A stretch of 64,000 nucleotides of DNA from assembly GCA_014529385.2 (NCBI GenBank), contig CM043960.1, forward strand, positions 125,589,043 through 125,653,042. The letters are read 5' to 3'. Origin of the DNA: Adiantum capillus-veneris (taxonomy: Eukaryota; Streptophyta; Polypodiopsida; Polypodiales; Pteridaceae). Under the pieces are notes generated by a model that was not told the DNA's origin, made no database searches, and saw only the letters and a list, made by a program, of their open reading frames with translations. Each line of letters begins with the position of its first letter. The stretch's first letter is position 1. Both the position numbers and the translations under genes were made by a program. Positions 21,401 to 32,629 of the stretch are shown piece after piece.

Positions 21401-22689
21401 ACATAAAGTGCATCAACAAGTGTGAAGGAATTGCCATTAGCAGCAGTGAGCACAATCTTTCCAACTCCCTAAACCGGATAAGAGGCGTTGTTGGCACAAG
21501 TGACTGAATTCCCATTAGGGACAAACTCGAGAGAGGTAAACAATTCACGATGTGAGGTAATGTGCTTTGTAGCACCACTGTCGAAATACCACACATGTGA
21601 ATCTGTAGCAACTGACAAGCATGCATCATGGACAGCAGGATTGTAAGTGCACTCTGCACTAAAAGCCCATTCTCCATCAACATCAGCAACACAGTCTCCT
21701 TTCACAGAAGACTCAACAGTGGCTGCATTTGTAGTGGAACCAGCATTTGCAGTGGAACCACCCTCTTCCTTCTGAGCCTCTTTGGCATTCAACTTAGGAC
21801 ACGACTTGATCAAGTGATCATTGGCTTTACAATAATGGCAACGCATCTTCTTTTTGCCCTTATCACCAGAATTTCCAGACGAATTACTGCCAGCAAAAGC
21901 GTTAGGAACAGAATTTTTGCCACTCGCAGCAGAACCATAAGAAGTGGTTGCATTACTGTTACCACCCTTTCTTTGAGAAGCAATAAAAGCCTGTTCAACT
22001 GCACGCTGCCTAGTCCTGTTTTTTCTAGAAAGTGACTCTTGCAACAGCAATGTGCATAATGCATCAAACTTGACAACTTTAGGATTTCCTTGGGTCATCA
22101 GTCTCCAAGTACTAGCAAAAGTCTGGTAGGAATTTGGTAAGGCATCAAGAACAGTCTGCACAAGGGAACTATCTTAAATGACTTCACCTGCAGAAATAAG
22201 TTGCTTATTGATATCCTTGACACTAGGAAGGAAAGTGTCCATATCATCTTCCTCATGCATAATCTTTGACTCCAGCTCTTTACGCAGCAAAGCAATTTTA
22301 GCCTCATTGCGGCTTGCATGAAGACCTGCTAGAATATCCCAAGCCTGTTTTGCAGATTTTGCTGAATGGATGTGAGGAACAATGGTGCGCTTCACAGACA
22401 ACGCAATCAATGCATGAGCTTGCGCATCCTTAACATCCCAAAGAGCTTGTTCTACCGTAGGCAAAGCAACTCTAACAGCTGCAATCCTTGCAGCAAGACC
22501 TGCAACATCCTCAACATCGCCTACATCCTTAGAACCAGGACGTACATCGATGCCCTGCACAATGTTCCAGACACCCTTTGACACAAGAACATGTTGCATC
22601 ATATAAGCCCACATAGGGTAGTTGTCCCCATCCAACCTGTCCTCAGCAGCAAACATCTTGAACACATCTGTGTTGTTGTTGTCAGCCAT
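18408..22689 (-). pseudogene. gag-pol: copia D Gag-Pol polyprotein, broken
   Basis: Start taken at the ATG at 22689 (MADNNNTDVFKMF), the usual kind of copia Gag N-terminus. Gag (22174-22689) is of the UBN2 type. Then follow a zinc knuckle CHYCKANDHLIKSC (~21840), protease with WYFDSGATKHIT (~21580), the pre-integrase HARFGHLN motif (~21170), integrase with FIDDYSRHAW, LRSDRGGEY and QQNGVAERKNR (20300-20920), RT with KARLVAKGYAQQKG, LYGLKQSPR and catalytic YVDD (19330-20043), and RNase H with SDSDWAGC and TDSQSAL (18408-18917). In-frame stops: 22174 (TAA), 21469 (TAG), 21223, 18969 (TAG). Frame changes: near 21070, 20930, 20040 and 19320. Not functional as it stands. Confidence 0.95.
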
Positions 22690-23029
22690 GGTAAATGTTG
22701 CACCTGATGTGAAAACTGCCCGAAAATAGGAGAAACGGAGCGGGAACAACCTGTGCTATATAGCACAAACCGTAGAAGACTATAAGGCACCTGTTATGCA
22801 GAAAGCGGTACTTACAGAAATTCTGCACAAAATGACAAAATAGCCTGTGTAGTACTGCCTGTAGTGGAAACGGAGGCCGAAATGAGCCCAAATCAAAAAT
22901 CTGAGCAGACCAAGCTCTTCGAGCTTGTTCAAAATATTAGTCGACCTGCGAATGCTCGCCAAATCTCAATGAAATCATAGAAAGTGAGCAGGCATGTACT
23001 GGAGCAGCTGGCGACTAAGCCCGGGAGGA

Positions 23030-23049
23030 CGCAACCTGCTCGGATACCA
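23030..23049 (-). other. PBS of copia D (initiator tRNA-Met type)
   Basis: Minus-strand TGGTATCCGAGCAGGTTGCG two bases from the LTR. The tRNA-iMet complement begins TGGTATCAGAGC, so most positions agree. Confidence 0.85.
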
Positions 23050-23051
23050 AT

Positions 23052-23278
23052 TGTTGGAATTAGGGTTGCAGAGGAACACACACAGCTTGGTGAAGACGAA
23101 GGAAGCTTAAGGCACACAATAGAGAGTGTGTTACTTAGTGTGCAATGGAAAGATAGATAGCCCTAGAGTGATGGGCATATATACAAAGCACGGGGGAAAA
23201 AACCTCCTAAAGAGGGAAAAAATGCCCCGGCGGTTCTAGTGTGTTCACACACATCACTACCACATGTATATGGTAACA
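23052..23278 (-). repeat. 5' LTR of copia D
   Basis: Partner of 18106-18332; ends GGTAACA then TSD GTCTC. A TATATA sequence near 23190 may be the promoter. Confidence 0.95.
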
Positions 23279-23549
23279 GTCTCTCTTGATGGGAGAAACT
23301 ATAATACAAATGCCTATTGGAGGGGGGACCGACTCCATATGAATCCGGTCCTCAACTATTGTCATGTTCTCTAAATTGTCTCTCTCTTTCAAAAGTATTG
23401 TTCATGCCAAGTTAACTAAGTACCATGTTTATGTTGCTACCATCAATCAAGTTCACCCACTATGCTCACAAAGTAATCTCTCAAATGTGCTTCACCTAAT
23501 TTCCTAATTCTGCTACTTTCAAAATTCATAGGCCATTTCCATTACATTC

Positions 23550-23628
23550 ACCTACACCATCGTGCATAGCGCATGGCTCCACCTATGCCATCGTGCATGG
23601 CTTCACCTACGCCATCGTGCATAGCTTA
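23550..23628. repeat. 29-bp minisatellite, about three copies
   Basis: Units contain CACCTA(C/T)(A/G)CCATCGTGCAT(A/G)GC with small length changes. Confidence 0.8.
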
Positions 23629-24048
23629 CGTGTAATCCTTGCGCCAAACTAGAAACCATGGTCTATCTCTTTGATGATTTTGAGTATTGCCAAGGGGGCC
23701 TTGCCCCCTTTTGTGGGAATGGCCACTCGGTGCTCTTAAGGGCACCCTGGACCAAGTAATATGAAAAGAGGGCAACGATGGTGGCAGATGATGAGACACA
23801 GAGGAAGCGAGAGAGAACTCATGCGTTGCTCTAAGCAATTGGCTTTAGAAACATTTTTGCAGCTCTTGCCAATGGGATTGTCTAGATGGTGCCCTCATCC
23901 AATTTTGTGTAGGCCACCCTCGCTTCCTTGTGCATGTAAGGGATAGATCCCATGGCCCTCTATCCTCTGTTTGCACCGCCTTGCATCCCTTGTAAGTAGG
24001 AGTTATTTCTTGCATGTGTATGCTTACCATGGGAGCTTTGACAAGATG

Positions 24049-24094
<46 letters not shown>
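24049..24094. repeat. (GA)n microsatellite
   Basis: About 46 bp of GA dinucleotides with one AAA interruption. Confidence 0.95.
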
Positions 24095-24096
<2 letters not shown>

Positions 24097-24640
24097 CCAT
24101 GACTCCACACCTCTTCCCTATTGCACCTCTCCCCCTACGCTCTGATATTAGTCTAAGAGAGTAGGGACATTTGCATGCTCATAACCACCCAATCGTGCCA
24201 TATATAGGCCGGCATGTGCTATATATGGACCCCTTTTACCGCATGAGTGTCTCTACCCTTGGTCTATCCAGTCCCACCTTAGGTCTGACATTGATAGATG
24301 CAAGTGCTCCTACATGCTTCTCTTCAAATGGTTCTTTGCTTATCCTCAATGGAGCCGATATTGAATACAACTCAACAATTAGTGTATGTGTTGTCACTCA
24401 TAATGATCAGATAGAGCCCATCATGATTCCTTAACGCAATGTAGGAAGGAAAGAGAGATCTGCATTGTATGTTCTAAATGTGTCCTTATGGAGGTGTATT
24501 TGGCATTGGTAGACATAGTGGAGAAATTAAACACTCATGTTTCTCTCAAAGGGAAGGCTAACATTGAGGTCATCGACATTTCATCAAAGGAAGAAGGATT
24601 ACACACAAAGCACCCACATCCTTCATACGTTTATAGGGAT

Positions 24641-24925
24641 GAAGTAACTATTTGTGAGTCACCTTAGGAAGTGAAGATATCAAATCAAGGGTGTCTAGAA
24701 AAAGTTAAAAGTTTCATAAGCCTAGCATTGGATGTACCTTTGTTGACGGTGTTGGAACATGGGATTTTGTTCACCCAGTCCTAGTTTCAGTATGCAATCC
24801 TTTTTCTTAGTTTTGGTAATTTTTGTGTTTAAATCCAACAGTAGGCTTATGAAACTTTTACCTTGTTCCAGACACTCTTGATTCGATATCTTCACTTCCT
24901 GAGATGACTCATAAATAGTAATGAA
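24641..24925. repeat. imperfect inverted repeat, arms about 84 bp
   Basis: Left arm 24641-24724 (contains AGGAAGTGAAGATATC and AAAAGTTTCATAAGCCT) is the reverse complement, with scattered mismatches, of right arm 24843-24925. The loop is about 118 bp. Could be a foldback/MITE remnant or a hairpin-RNA locus; no TSD was identified. Confidence 0.85.
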
Positions 24926-25310
24926 ACTTTTACCTTATTCCAAACACTCATAAAACTTTGTGCCATCAAGGAGATACCTTTGATAGGTATGTAGTGTATA
25001 CCATGCATTGGCATGTTCGCATCATGAGGTGCTCAACCTTAAGCATAGTTCATGATAGGAGCCAATATCCAAGAGTTTGAATCCCTTGAATGTTTTTATT
25101 TTTGGCGTGTGCCGGTTTGACAAAGTATGCCAAAAGATACTTCCTATACTCAAGCGATCGTTCACCAAAGGGTTCATTGTCACGAGGTGAAGCTTGGGCA
25201 CACACTACCACACCGCATTCTACACGGCTGACAAAAAAGGCCGAAAAAATACACAACATGCAGCTGCAATTGCGGATCCTGAACTAGGGGAAGATTGGTG
25301 GAGGTAACTC

Positions 25311-25730
25311 TAATGTGATTATGTTGAAAGAGAGAAAAGATTGCATTCTCGTTCTCATATGAAGATTGTGACATGTGTTTGTAGTTGCTTATGGACATAG
25401 ACTGGAGCAAGAAAATCAAATGGGTAACAAATGATCGATTATATACCCTTGCATGTGCCGACCTACCGAATGAACAACAAAGCAACGTGCTAAGATCCTT
25501 GGTTAGCGACGACCCAACGATAATGTGATTATGTTGAAAGAGAGAAAAGATTGCATTCTTGTTCTCATATGAAGATTGTGACATGTGTTTGTAGTTGCTT
25601 ATGGACATAGACTAGAGCAAGAAACCCAAATGCGTAACAAATGATCGATTATATACCCTTGCATGTGCCAACCTACCGAATGAACAACAAAGCAACGTGC
25701 TAAGAGCCTTGGTTAGCGACGACCCAACGA
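25311..25730. repeat. 210-bp direct tandem duplication
   Basis: Copies 25311-25520 and 25521-25730 differ at only about ten sites. Each contains a plus-strand exon-like segment after a TTTGTAG acceptor-like site, coding MDIDWSKKIKWVTNDR in the first copy. An exon of the decayed gene around it has therefore been duplicated. Confidence 0.93.
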
Positions 25731-26341
25731 CCTTATATCCGAGCCTAAAATCTGCATTAAGTAAGGCTTTTGTGATGTACTATTGCTAGAAAAAGAGTGT
25801 ACTCTTAATCATGTTGATGTACTGTCATAGACGACCATGCTGTATTTTGCACATGGTTGCGACGAGAGACCTGGTGGAATCGACTTGTGAAAGAGGTAGT
25901 GAGACAATACTCACTACAAAAGAAGGCATGCCATCTCCCTCAAAATGACACCCTTGTGAACACTATATGAGAGTTGCAATCAAGGCACCATGGAAAATTG
26001 TACGAGACAGAGTGTGAACAATTGAAAGGTGGAATAAAAGCAAATAAGCAAAAACAGAAGGAAGGTACAGAGATGGCTATCAAATGGACATTATACGGTA
26101 TATAATACTATTGATAATGAACATTCCCTGTTAGAGAAGTTCTAAAGTGACCTATATATATATTTTTGCAAACATATACCAGGTGGGCATGAGATTTGGG
26201 TTGGACAGATAGGATCCCCTTGACAAAAGAGTAGCTGAATGTAAAACATGTTTTATGTATGTATACGGAAGAACAATGTGCAGCATTGTGGCCCAAACAA
26301 GTATACGTCAATTGTCCTCTTTTCCTGGACTTCCCAAAAGA

Positions 26342-26532
26342 TGAAGGAGTACGAGCGGCAGTGCGACGCGAGAGAGAGTGCGAGAAGAAGAGCACGACGA
26401 TATGGTGAACTCGCTCTACTGTAATGTGTAGAGCATAGTGAGTTCTTATTAGGTTTTACAAAAGAATATGTGTACATACCTGGCGGCCCGCCCACTTACC
26501 TGGGCGACCACATTGGGCTTTATACCCCAACA
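26342..26532 (-). repeat. 3' LTR of copia E
   Basis: Starts TGAAGGAGTACG, ends CCCCAACA. A minus-strand TATAAAG lies near 26518. Confidence 0.95.
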
Positions 26533-26629
26533 ACCTCCCACTTAAAGTCCAATGTGGTACTTTAAGTGTGAGAGAAGCTACTATACAAGCTAATATACAA
26601 GAGATGTAGAGAAGTGATTGTACTACCCT

Positions 26630-28642
26630 ACACCTAACTGCTTGCGAAAATGCGCAAAGCTCTCTAAGGGAAGTCCTTTTGTAAGTAGATCAGCAGGTTT
26701 CTGTGGTGTGAACTTTGACAAGCTGAATTTTCTTATCCTCGAGCATTTCCCTGATGAAATGATACTCACATCCACATGCTTTGTCTTTGAGTGATAAACT
26801 GGATTGCGAGCCAGTTGTATAGCACTCTAACTATCACAATATAACACGGGCATCTCTTCTTTGATTCCCAAATCTGTTACTACTCGATTAAGCCAAATTG
26901 ATTCTTTGCATGCCTCTGATGCTACAAACATATTCAGCCTCTGTAGTAGACTGAGTAACACAATCTTGTAATTAGAACGCCAATGATACTGCTCACCAAC
27001 CAATGTAAAGGGACATACCTGACGTAGCAACTTTTGGGTTGTAAGTCACCTGCGTAATTGTGTCTTGTAAAACCCTTTTACACTTTGCTACCTGACTCCC
27101 ATTCGTATACGCATACTCTTTGTAGCTTTCAGGTATCTCAATATTTCCTTTTACTGCCTCCCATGTCTTCTTGCCTGGGTTTGACATGTATCGACTTACT
27201 ACTCCCACTGCAAATGCAATGTCTGGGCGAGTAGCAATCATTGCATACATCAAACTACCCACTGCATACACATATGGAATCTTATCCATTTCAGCCTGTT
27301 CTTCCTCAGACACAGGACAATCTTGTTTGCTAAGTTTCACATATGGTGGCAATGGAACACTCAATGCCTTTCCCTTCTCCATATTGAAACGTTGCAAAAC
27401 CTTGTCAATACACTCTATTTGAGATAACCAAATCAACTTCTTTGATCTGTCTCTCTCAATGCGCATACCAAGTATATGACTTGCCTCACCCATGTCTTTC
27501 ATGTCAAACGATTTTTCCATCTTTGACTTCAAAGCTGAAATTTCTTCCAAGTGCTTGCCAGCAATCAACATGTCATCCACATACAAAATAAGGATCAGCC
27601 AACTACCATCCTTAGCCTTCTTTGTATATAGACAGTGATCGAACTCACTACGTTTGTAGCCTTGAGAAAGCATAAACTTGTGGAACTTATGGTACCATGC
27701 CCTCGGTGATTGTTTTAAGCCATAAAGACTCTTTAACAACTGGCATACCAAATCTTCCTTGCCTTTCTCAACAAACCCTTATGGCTGCTGCATGTAAATT
27801 TCCACATCTAAATCACCATGCAAGAACGTTGTCTTGACATCCATTTGGTGCAACACCAAACCTAATATGGCAACCAATGCAAGAAAGCATCTCAATGTAG
27901 TCATCTTGACCATCGGAGAGAAGACTTCATCAAAGTCAATGCCTTGTTCTTGCTTAAAGCCCTTGGCAACAAGCCTTGCTTTGTACTTTGGCTGACTATC
28001 ATGAGCGGTGATCTTATACCTGTAAACCCATTTACAAGGTAGAGCCTTTTTGCCCTGTGGTAATTTAACTAGCTTCCATGTCTGGTTTTTATGCAGAGCT
28101 GTCATCTCTGACTGCATGGCCCATTGCCAATTCTCGGAGTCCTTCATTTGCACTGCTTCCTCGTAACATGAAGGCTCATTGCAATCAGTCAACATGACAT
28201 AGTTCATAGATGGAACAAACCGATCAGGAGGTCGCGTGATACGTCTATATCTACGCAAAATAGGTGGCTCAGGCTCAGCCACAACCTGTGGTTCCAATCT
28301 ATCCTGTCCTTGCTCCTCTTGAGCCCTGACATTTTGTCTTGCACGTGCAAGTCCATCTTCTTGGAAGACAACTCTTCTAATCTCCTCAAACCTCTCTGGT
28401 TTAGAATGATATTTGGATTCATTAAAGTGAACATCATTGGTGCGGATAACCTTTCTGGATTCGGGATCCCAAAGTCTGTACCCCATCTCATCAGAATTAC
28501 TATAGCCTAGAAAGATGCACTTTCTACTCTTTGGCTCAAGTTTGTTCCTAAATTCCTTTGGAACATGAGTATATGCCTCACAGCCAAAGACTCTGAGATG
28601 CTTGTATGAGGGCATTTTGCCTGACCATACCATCTCTGCCAC
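26630..28642 (-). pseudogene. pol: copia E pol remnant: integrase end, RT, RNase H
   Basis: The frame opens inside the integrase C-terminal region (YKHLRVFGCEAYTHVP, CIFLGYS). RT follows with KARLVAKGFKQEQGIDFDEVF, SLYGLKQSPRAWYHKF and catalytic LYVDD near 27570. A TAA at 27779 interrupts QQP-GFVEKG of the RT; the frame resumes directly and runs to 26993. RNase H (26630-27030) is frameshifted, with CDS then SKTKHVD still readable. Missing gag, protease and integrase core mean it could move only with help. Confidence 0.93.
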
Positions 28643-29541
28643 TGAATCACTGTCTCTCTAACACTGTAAGCTATGGGTAAACTTGTCTTGCACCTGTACT
28701 GTCTTTCATTGTCCTGTCACTGTCCTGTAAGCATAGACTGCGACAATGCCTCAACGGCAGTAAAGCAAAGATGCAATCCCAAGTGTCTAACTCACAGTCA
28801 ATACATCCTAGCTGCCTATCTAAGGGTGCTCGAGCGATCGCTCCAAGACCTGTATCACCGAAAGGATCTCAACATTCGAGAATCCCCCAGCTCAATAAAA
28901 CCTCACTCGACCCTCAAAAAAGGCTGCAGTAAATCTAACAGTACATAGACTTCTCACAAAATCATACATCCACAAATTTCCCACTGTATGCTGTAACTGT
29001 TGCGGCGGTTGTTTGCTGCGTGACTCACAGCCAGCAAACCCTCAACAGACATACATCATCTCTGACAATACGTCCCATGTGGAAGTAACTGCAATGTCAG
29101 GATGAAATCTGGAATATCAAGCAGCAAACACAAGCTACCTGATGAACTGGTGGATGTCGCCTACAGTCTGTGTGTAGGTGCGCCCGTGTCGTATGTGACA
29201 CGCCTCCAAGAATTGTAAGCCGTCCTTTGTTGTGTAGATAGCCACAAATTAGCACTCTGGAAGTGCAGATATCCTCAGCACTTGCAGTCGTAGGCCGAAA
29301 CCCCAAAATTGCAGAGTCGGATCTGCACCCGCCGAGACCACGTAGTCGAAAATGGCCTGCGCAGATCTTTGTTGAAGCCGAACGGTGGCCGAGATGACCT
29401 CAGAATCAAATTCTGAGAACACCAAGCCCTAGCGGCACTCCCACAGGATTTTGGGGCAGTGTCTTCGCCTGTCGAATCTCACTCCAATCTGAGAAGGTGA
29501 CTCTGGCTACCTGCAAATGCTACCCCGAGCCTCGATCTGAG
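28643..29541 (-). other. copia E 5' internal region without coding capacity
   Basis: About 900 bp between PBS and the truncated integrase. No gag or protease motif is visible in any minus frame. It is either an extended leader left after a large deletion or acquired sequence. Confidence 0.6.
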
Positions 29542-29552
29542 CTCTAATACCA
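29542..29552 (-). other. PBS of copia E (initiator tRNA-Met type)
   Basis: Minus-strand TGGTATTAGAG two bases from the LTR; one difference from TGGTATCAGAG. Confidence 0.85.
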
Positions 29553-29554
29553 GT

Positions 29555-29745
29555 TGAAGGAGTACGAGCGGAAGTGCGATGCGAGAGAGAGTGCGAGAAG
29601 AAGAGCACAACGATATGGTGAACTCGCTCTACTGTAATGTGTAGAGCATAGTGAGTTCTTATTAGGTTTCATAAAAGAATATGTGTACATACCTGGCGGC
29701 CCACCCACTTACTTGGGCAACCACATTGGGCTTTATACCCCAACA
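29555..29745 (-). repeat. 5' LTR of copia E
   Basis: Same length as its partner; outer end followed by TSD AAAGA. Confidence 0.95.
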
Positions 29746-31186
29746 AAAGATACCTTTCCCCCTGAGGAACGAGAGTAGTTCAAAGAGGCAGAGGCCTCGG
29801 AAGAGTGACGAGGCAGCAACAAGAGGTAAAGACATTTAAATGAATAGACCATTACCAAGTTATATTAGTTTAAGTCCTTAATGCAATCATAAATAGGGCA
29901 AGAATCTACGTTCCTTACAAGGAAAAGAGATTGAAAACGAGGACACACATATGGAAGATGAGGAGGAGGAGGATGAACTACAAAGCCCAAGACACAACGA
30001 TGGTGAATCTCCATCACAGTTCCTCAAAGATGAAGACAAAAGTGATATGCCACCATATCCATCTCCGGAACCTACAAGAGCCCTGTAGTCTACCCAAGTA
30101 AGTATTTACCTAATCTTCATGTTCTCTTACTGAAAAAACAAGTCTCTAATAACAATCGGGTTATCTATATATTGTACACAAGCGAACAGTGCAAAAAAGG
30201 ACAAATCTCGAATCAAAGATACCAATGCTAGTATATCTGGTTCTTTACCTGGTCGAGAGGTAGACACACAATCAGTGGGAGAGAACGTGTTGGCTAAAAG
30301 GTCCTTGTCAACATCAATTCTCAATGCTTTCATAAAAAATCAGGAGCCTCACCAAGACACCCAGCCATCTAAATATTTCCCAAGCCCTTCCCAACAACAA
30401 CATGGACCCTTGCCATCTTCCCCTCCCAATCAAGTACCTGAGGCTGACGAAGCACCGAAAGAATCTCATGTCCAATACTATGAAGAAATCTCAACACATA
30501 TTGACATGCTTCGTAAGTTAAAAATAAACATTGTGATGATTGATGCTCATGAAGCAGGGTTTATGATGTATCGGGTGCAATATTCTGTCATCTACCCACC
30601 AACACAAGCGTCATTGGGATAACACCAGACAAGATCCCCACATGGAATCATATTGAGGTCAATCAAATAGAGAAAATTTTTGGCCTTGTCATTGAGTACC
30701 TTGATGATAAGGGAAATTTGGTGGTGTTATGTCGCCGAGAACATGCATGGAGCTTAGCAAGCTTGGCCCCTCAAAATGGATACTGAGTTGACCATATTGT
30801 CATGGTTCTTTGTGAAGCTCCATTCAACGTTTATGGCGTTGTTCAGGTAAATAATCTACCAACATGGTTTGTAAGATGGTAGAGTGTTTGGTTGAAGTTT
30901 TCATTACAGCTCTTAATCTCCGCATATGCGATGCTTGGAAATAGTACTACTATGCAAGATTGGGACACTCAAATTAGGTCAGTGTCTTGATTCGGATGTG
31001 ATCATGGATTACTTCACGGATAGACAATGGCAGGGCAAAGAGACGGCTCGCCTTGGCAATGTATGGCCTACATCCTCGACATCTTCACTTCGAGAGTATT
31101 TGAATTTTTAGTTTACTAAACTTGTGTTTTGAATGTTGCAATCTTTATAGGAGGCTTGGAGAGAAGTTCGGCTTTACAAGAGAAGC

Positions 31187-31338
<152 letters not shown>

Positions 31339-32166
31339 AGACGAAGGGAATGTAATTCTTCAAATCTTTGCAGGATGTGAACTACTTGTACGTCCAGCAC
31401 TACGAATGGATCGACACGTTGTATTGCTAGATCAAGAAGCATCAGTGGAAGAATTACAGTATCTAAGCAATGGTAAGTGTAAATCCTAAACTAGTAGTAC
31501 AAAGTGGTAATTTATAATGACTCTAAAGAAGGCTTGTTTGGCAATTGGTCTTCATGAAGGCATAGGGCACCTCCTCCTGGCCATGCAAAAAGGAAACTCA
31601 TTGTGTTCGATGTGAATGGTGTCCTCTTGAAACACTGGCGATGGGAGAGTGTTCCTTCCTATGCTGCAAATATGCATATTATAGGGCGAATGGTTGTGTC
31701 CCTGCAACCGGACCTATTACTATTGCTTAGAGTGATGTTCGAGCTTTCTAATGTAGGGTTGTGGAGCTCGATGCAAGAACAAAATCTCATCCTAATTATG
31801 GAGTTGATAAAAAGTAAATATGAAGACGTCGAGTATGGTAAGACATTTTTTAAGTTTTACTTGCATCAAGGACACTGTAAAGAGAGACACAACGATGGTA
31901 GAAATTCATCATTCAATGTGCTGTTTGTGAAGAACTTTAGATCTCAAATGGTTGCACCATACATCATGGATCCTTTCGACATTATTCTAGTAGATGACAA
32001 CCCTAAGAAGGCAATCGAAAACACACCTCACACACTATTCACCTTGAGAAGTTATGAGGGAGCGAGCAATGACAATGTGCTCCTCATGAATTTACTCCCA
32101 TATCTAGAAGGTCTACATGCATATCCTGGCTTAGCATCGAATTATGTCAAGAAGAAGCCTTTTTGA

Positions 32167-32629
32167 AAGGGTAAGCAAAGTATGTCATAGGCTCTAAGTA
32201 ATAGGTAATTGTTTACAATGTCTGTCAACCATGAAGTTCAAACAAATCTTGAATAGTAACTAAACTTTTGTTGAATAACAATGTGTCTAATCTCTCTCTG
32301 AATGTAGTTTCTGCAGCGAAGGACGGGGAAGTAGAGAACACAATCGAGTTGGCACGCGGTACTGAAGGAGATGGTGTCCATGGCACGTAAGAGGAAAGGA
32401 TGAGAGGGCCCAATTAAATGTTTGGACCATCTTGTTTAGTACTATACATTGTAACCTAAAGGCTTCAATGCAGCACTATTTTTTTTGAATCGTCCTTTGG
32501 AGTACACTCGATTCTTTTGTTATTTTTTTATCGGGGTTTAAACATCAAAATGTGATCTACGCCTTTGTTGAAAAGATTGATAATGAATGAAGTTTGAAGT
32601 ATGGACGCCATTAGAAAAATGTTTGAATA
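32167..32629. other. 3' flank of the decayed gene, nothing recognised
   Basis: AT-rich sequence between the HAD-like stop and the satellite array. A donor-like GGTAAGC (32169-32175) follows the stop. No gene or repeat seen. Confidence 0.4.

Larger units (their letters stand above)
18106..23278 (-). mobile_element. Ty1/copia LTR retrotransposon D, full length, mutated
   Basis: 5.2-kb minus-strand element with 227-bp LTRs (18106-18332 and 23052-23278), TSD GTCTC at 18101-18105 and 23279-23283, an initiator-Met type PBS and a purine tract (minus-strand CCAGGGGGGATT, 18333-18344) next to the 3' LTR. Internal order is gag, protease, integrase, RT, RNase H, the copia order. The LTRs differ at about 10 of 227 sites by eye. 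At least four stops and several frameshifts break the polyprotein. Confidence 0.97.
23284..25310. other. intervening DNA with small repeats, no gene recognised
   Basis: Continuation of the DNA into which copia D inserted. It holds a 29-bp minisatellite, a GA tract and a long inverted repeat. The frame 24171-24434 (+) is open but matches nothing I recognise. Confidence 0.5.
26342..29745 (-). mobile_element. Ty1/copia element E, internally deleted (3.4 kb)
   Basis: 191-bp LTRs at 26342-26532 and 29555-29745 with TSD AAAGA (26337-26341, 29746-29750). Between them: purine tract AGTGGGAGGT (minus, 26533-26542), a partial polyprotein and an initiator-Met type PBS. Gag, protease and most of integrase are missing. 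LTRs differ at about 8 of 191 sites. It interrupts an exon-like block of the plus-strand gene remnant. Confidence 0.95.

Noticed and set aside
24171-24434. Plus-strand ORF as a protein-coding gene
   Set aside because: No recognisable motif, low-complexity composition, surrounded by repeats.
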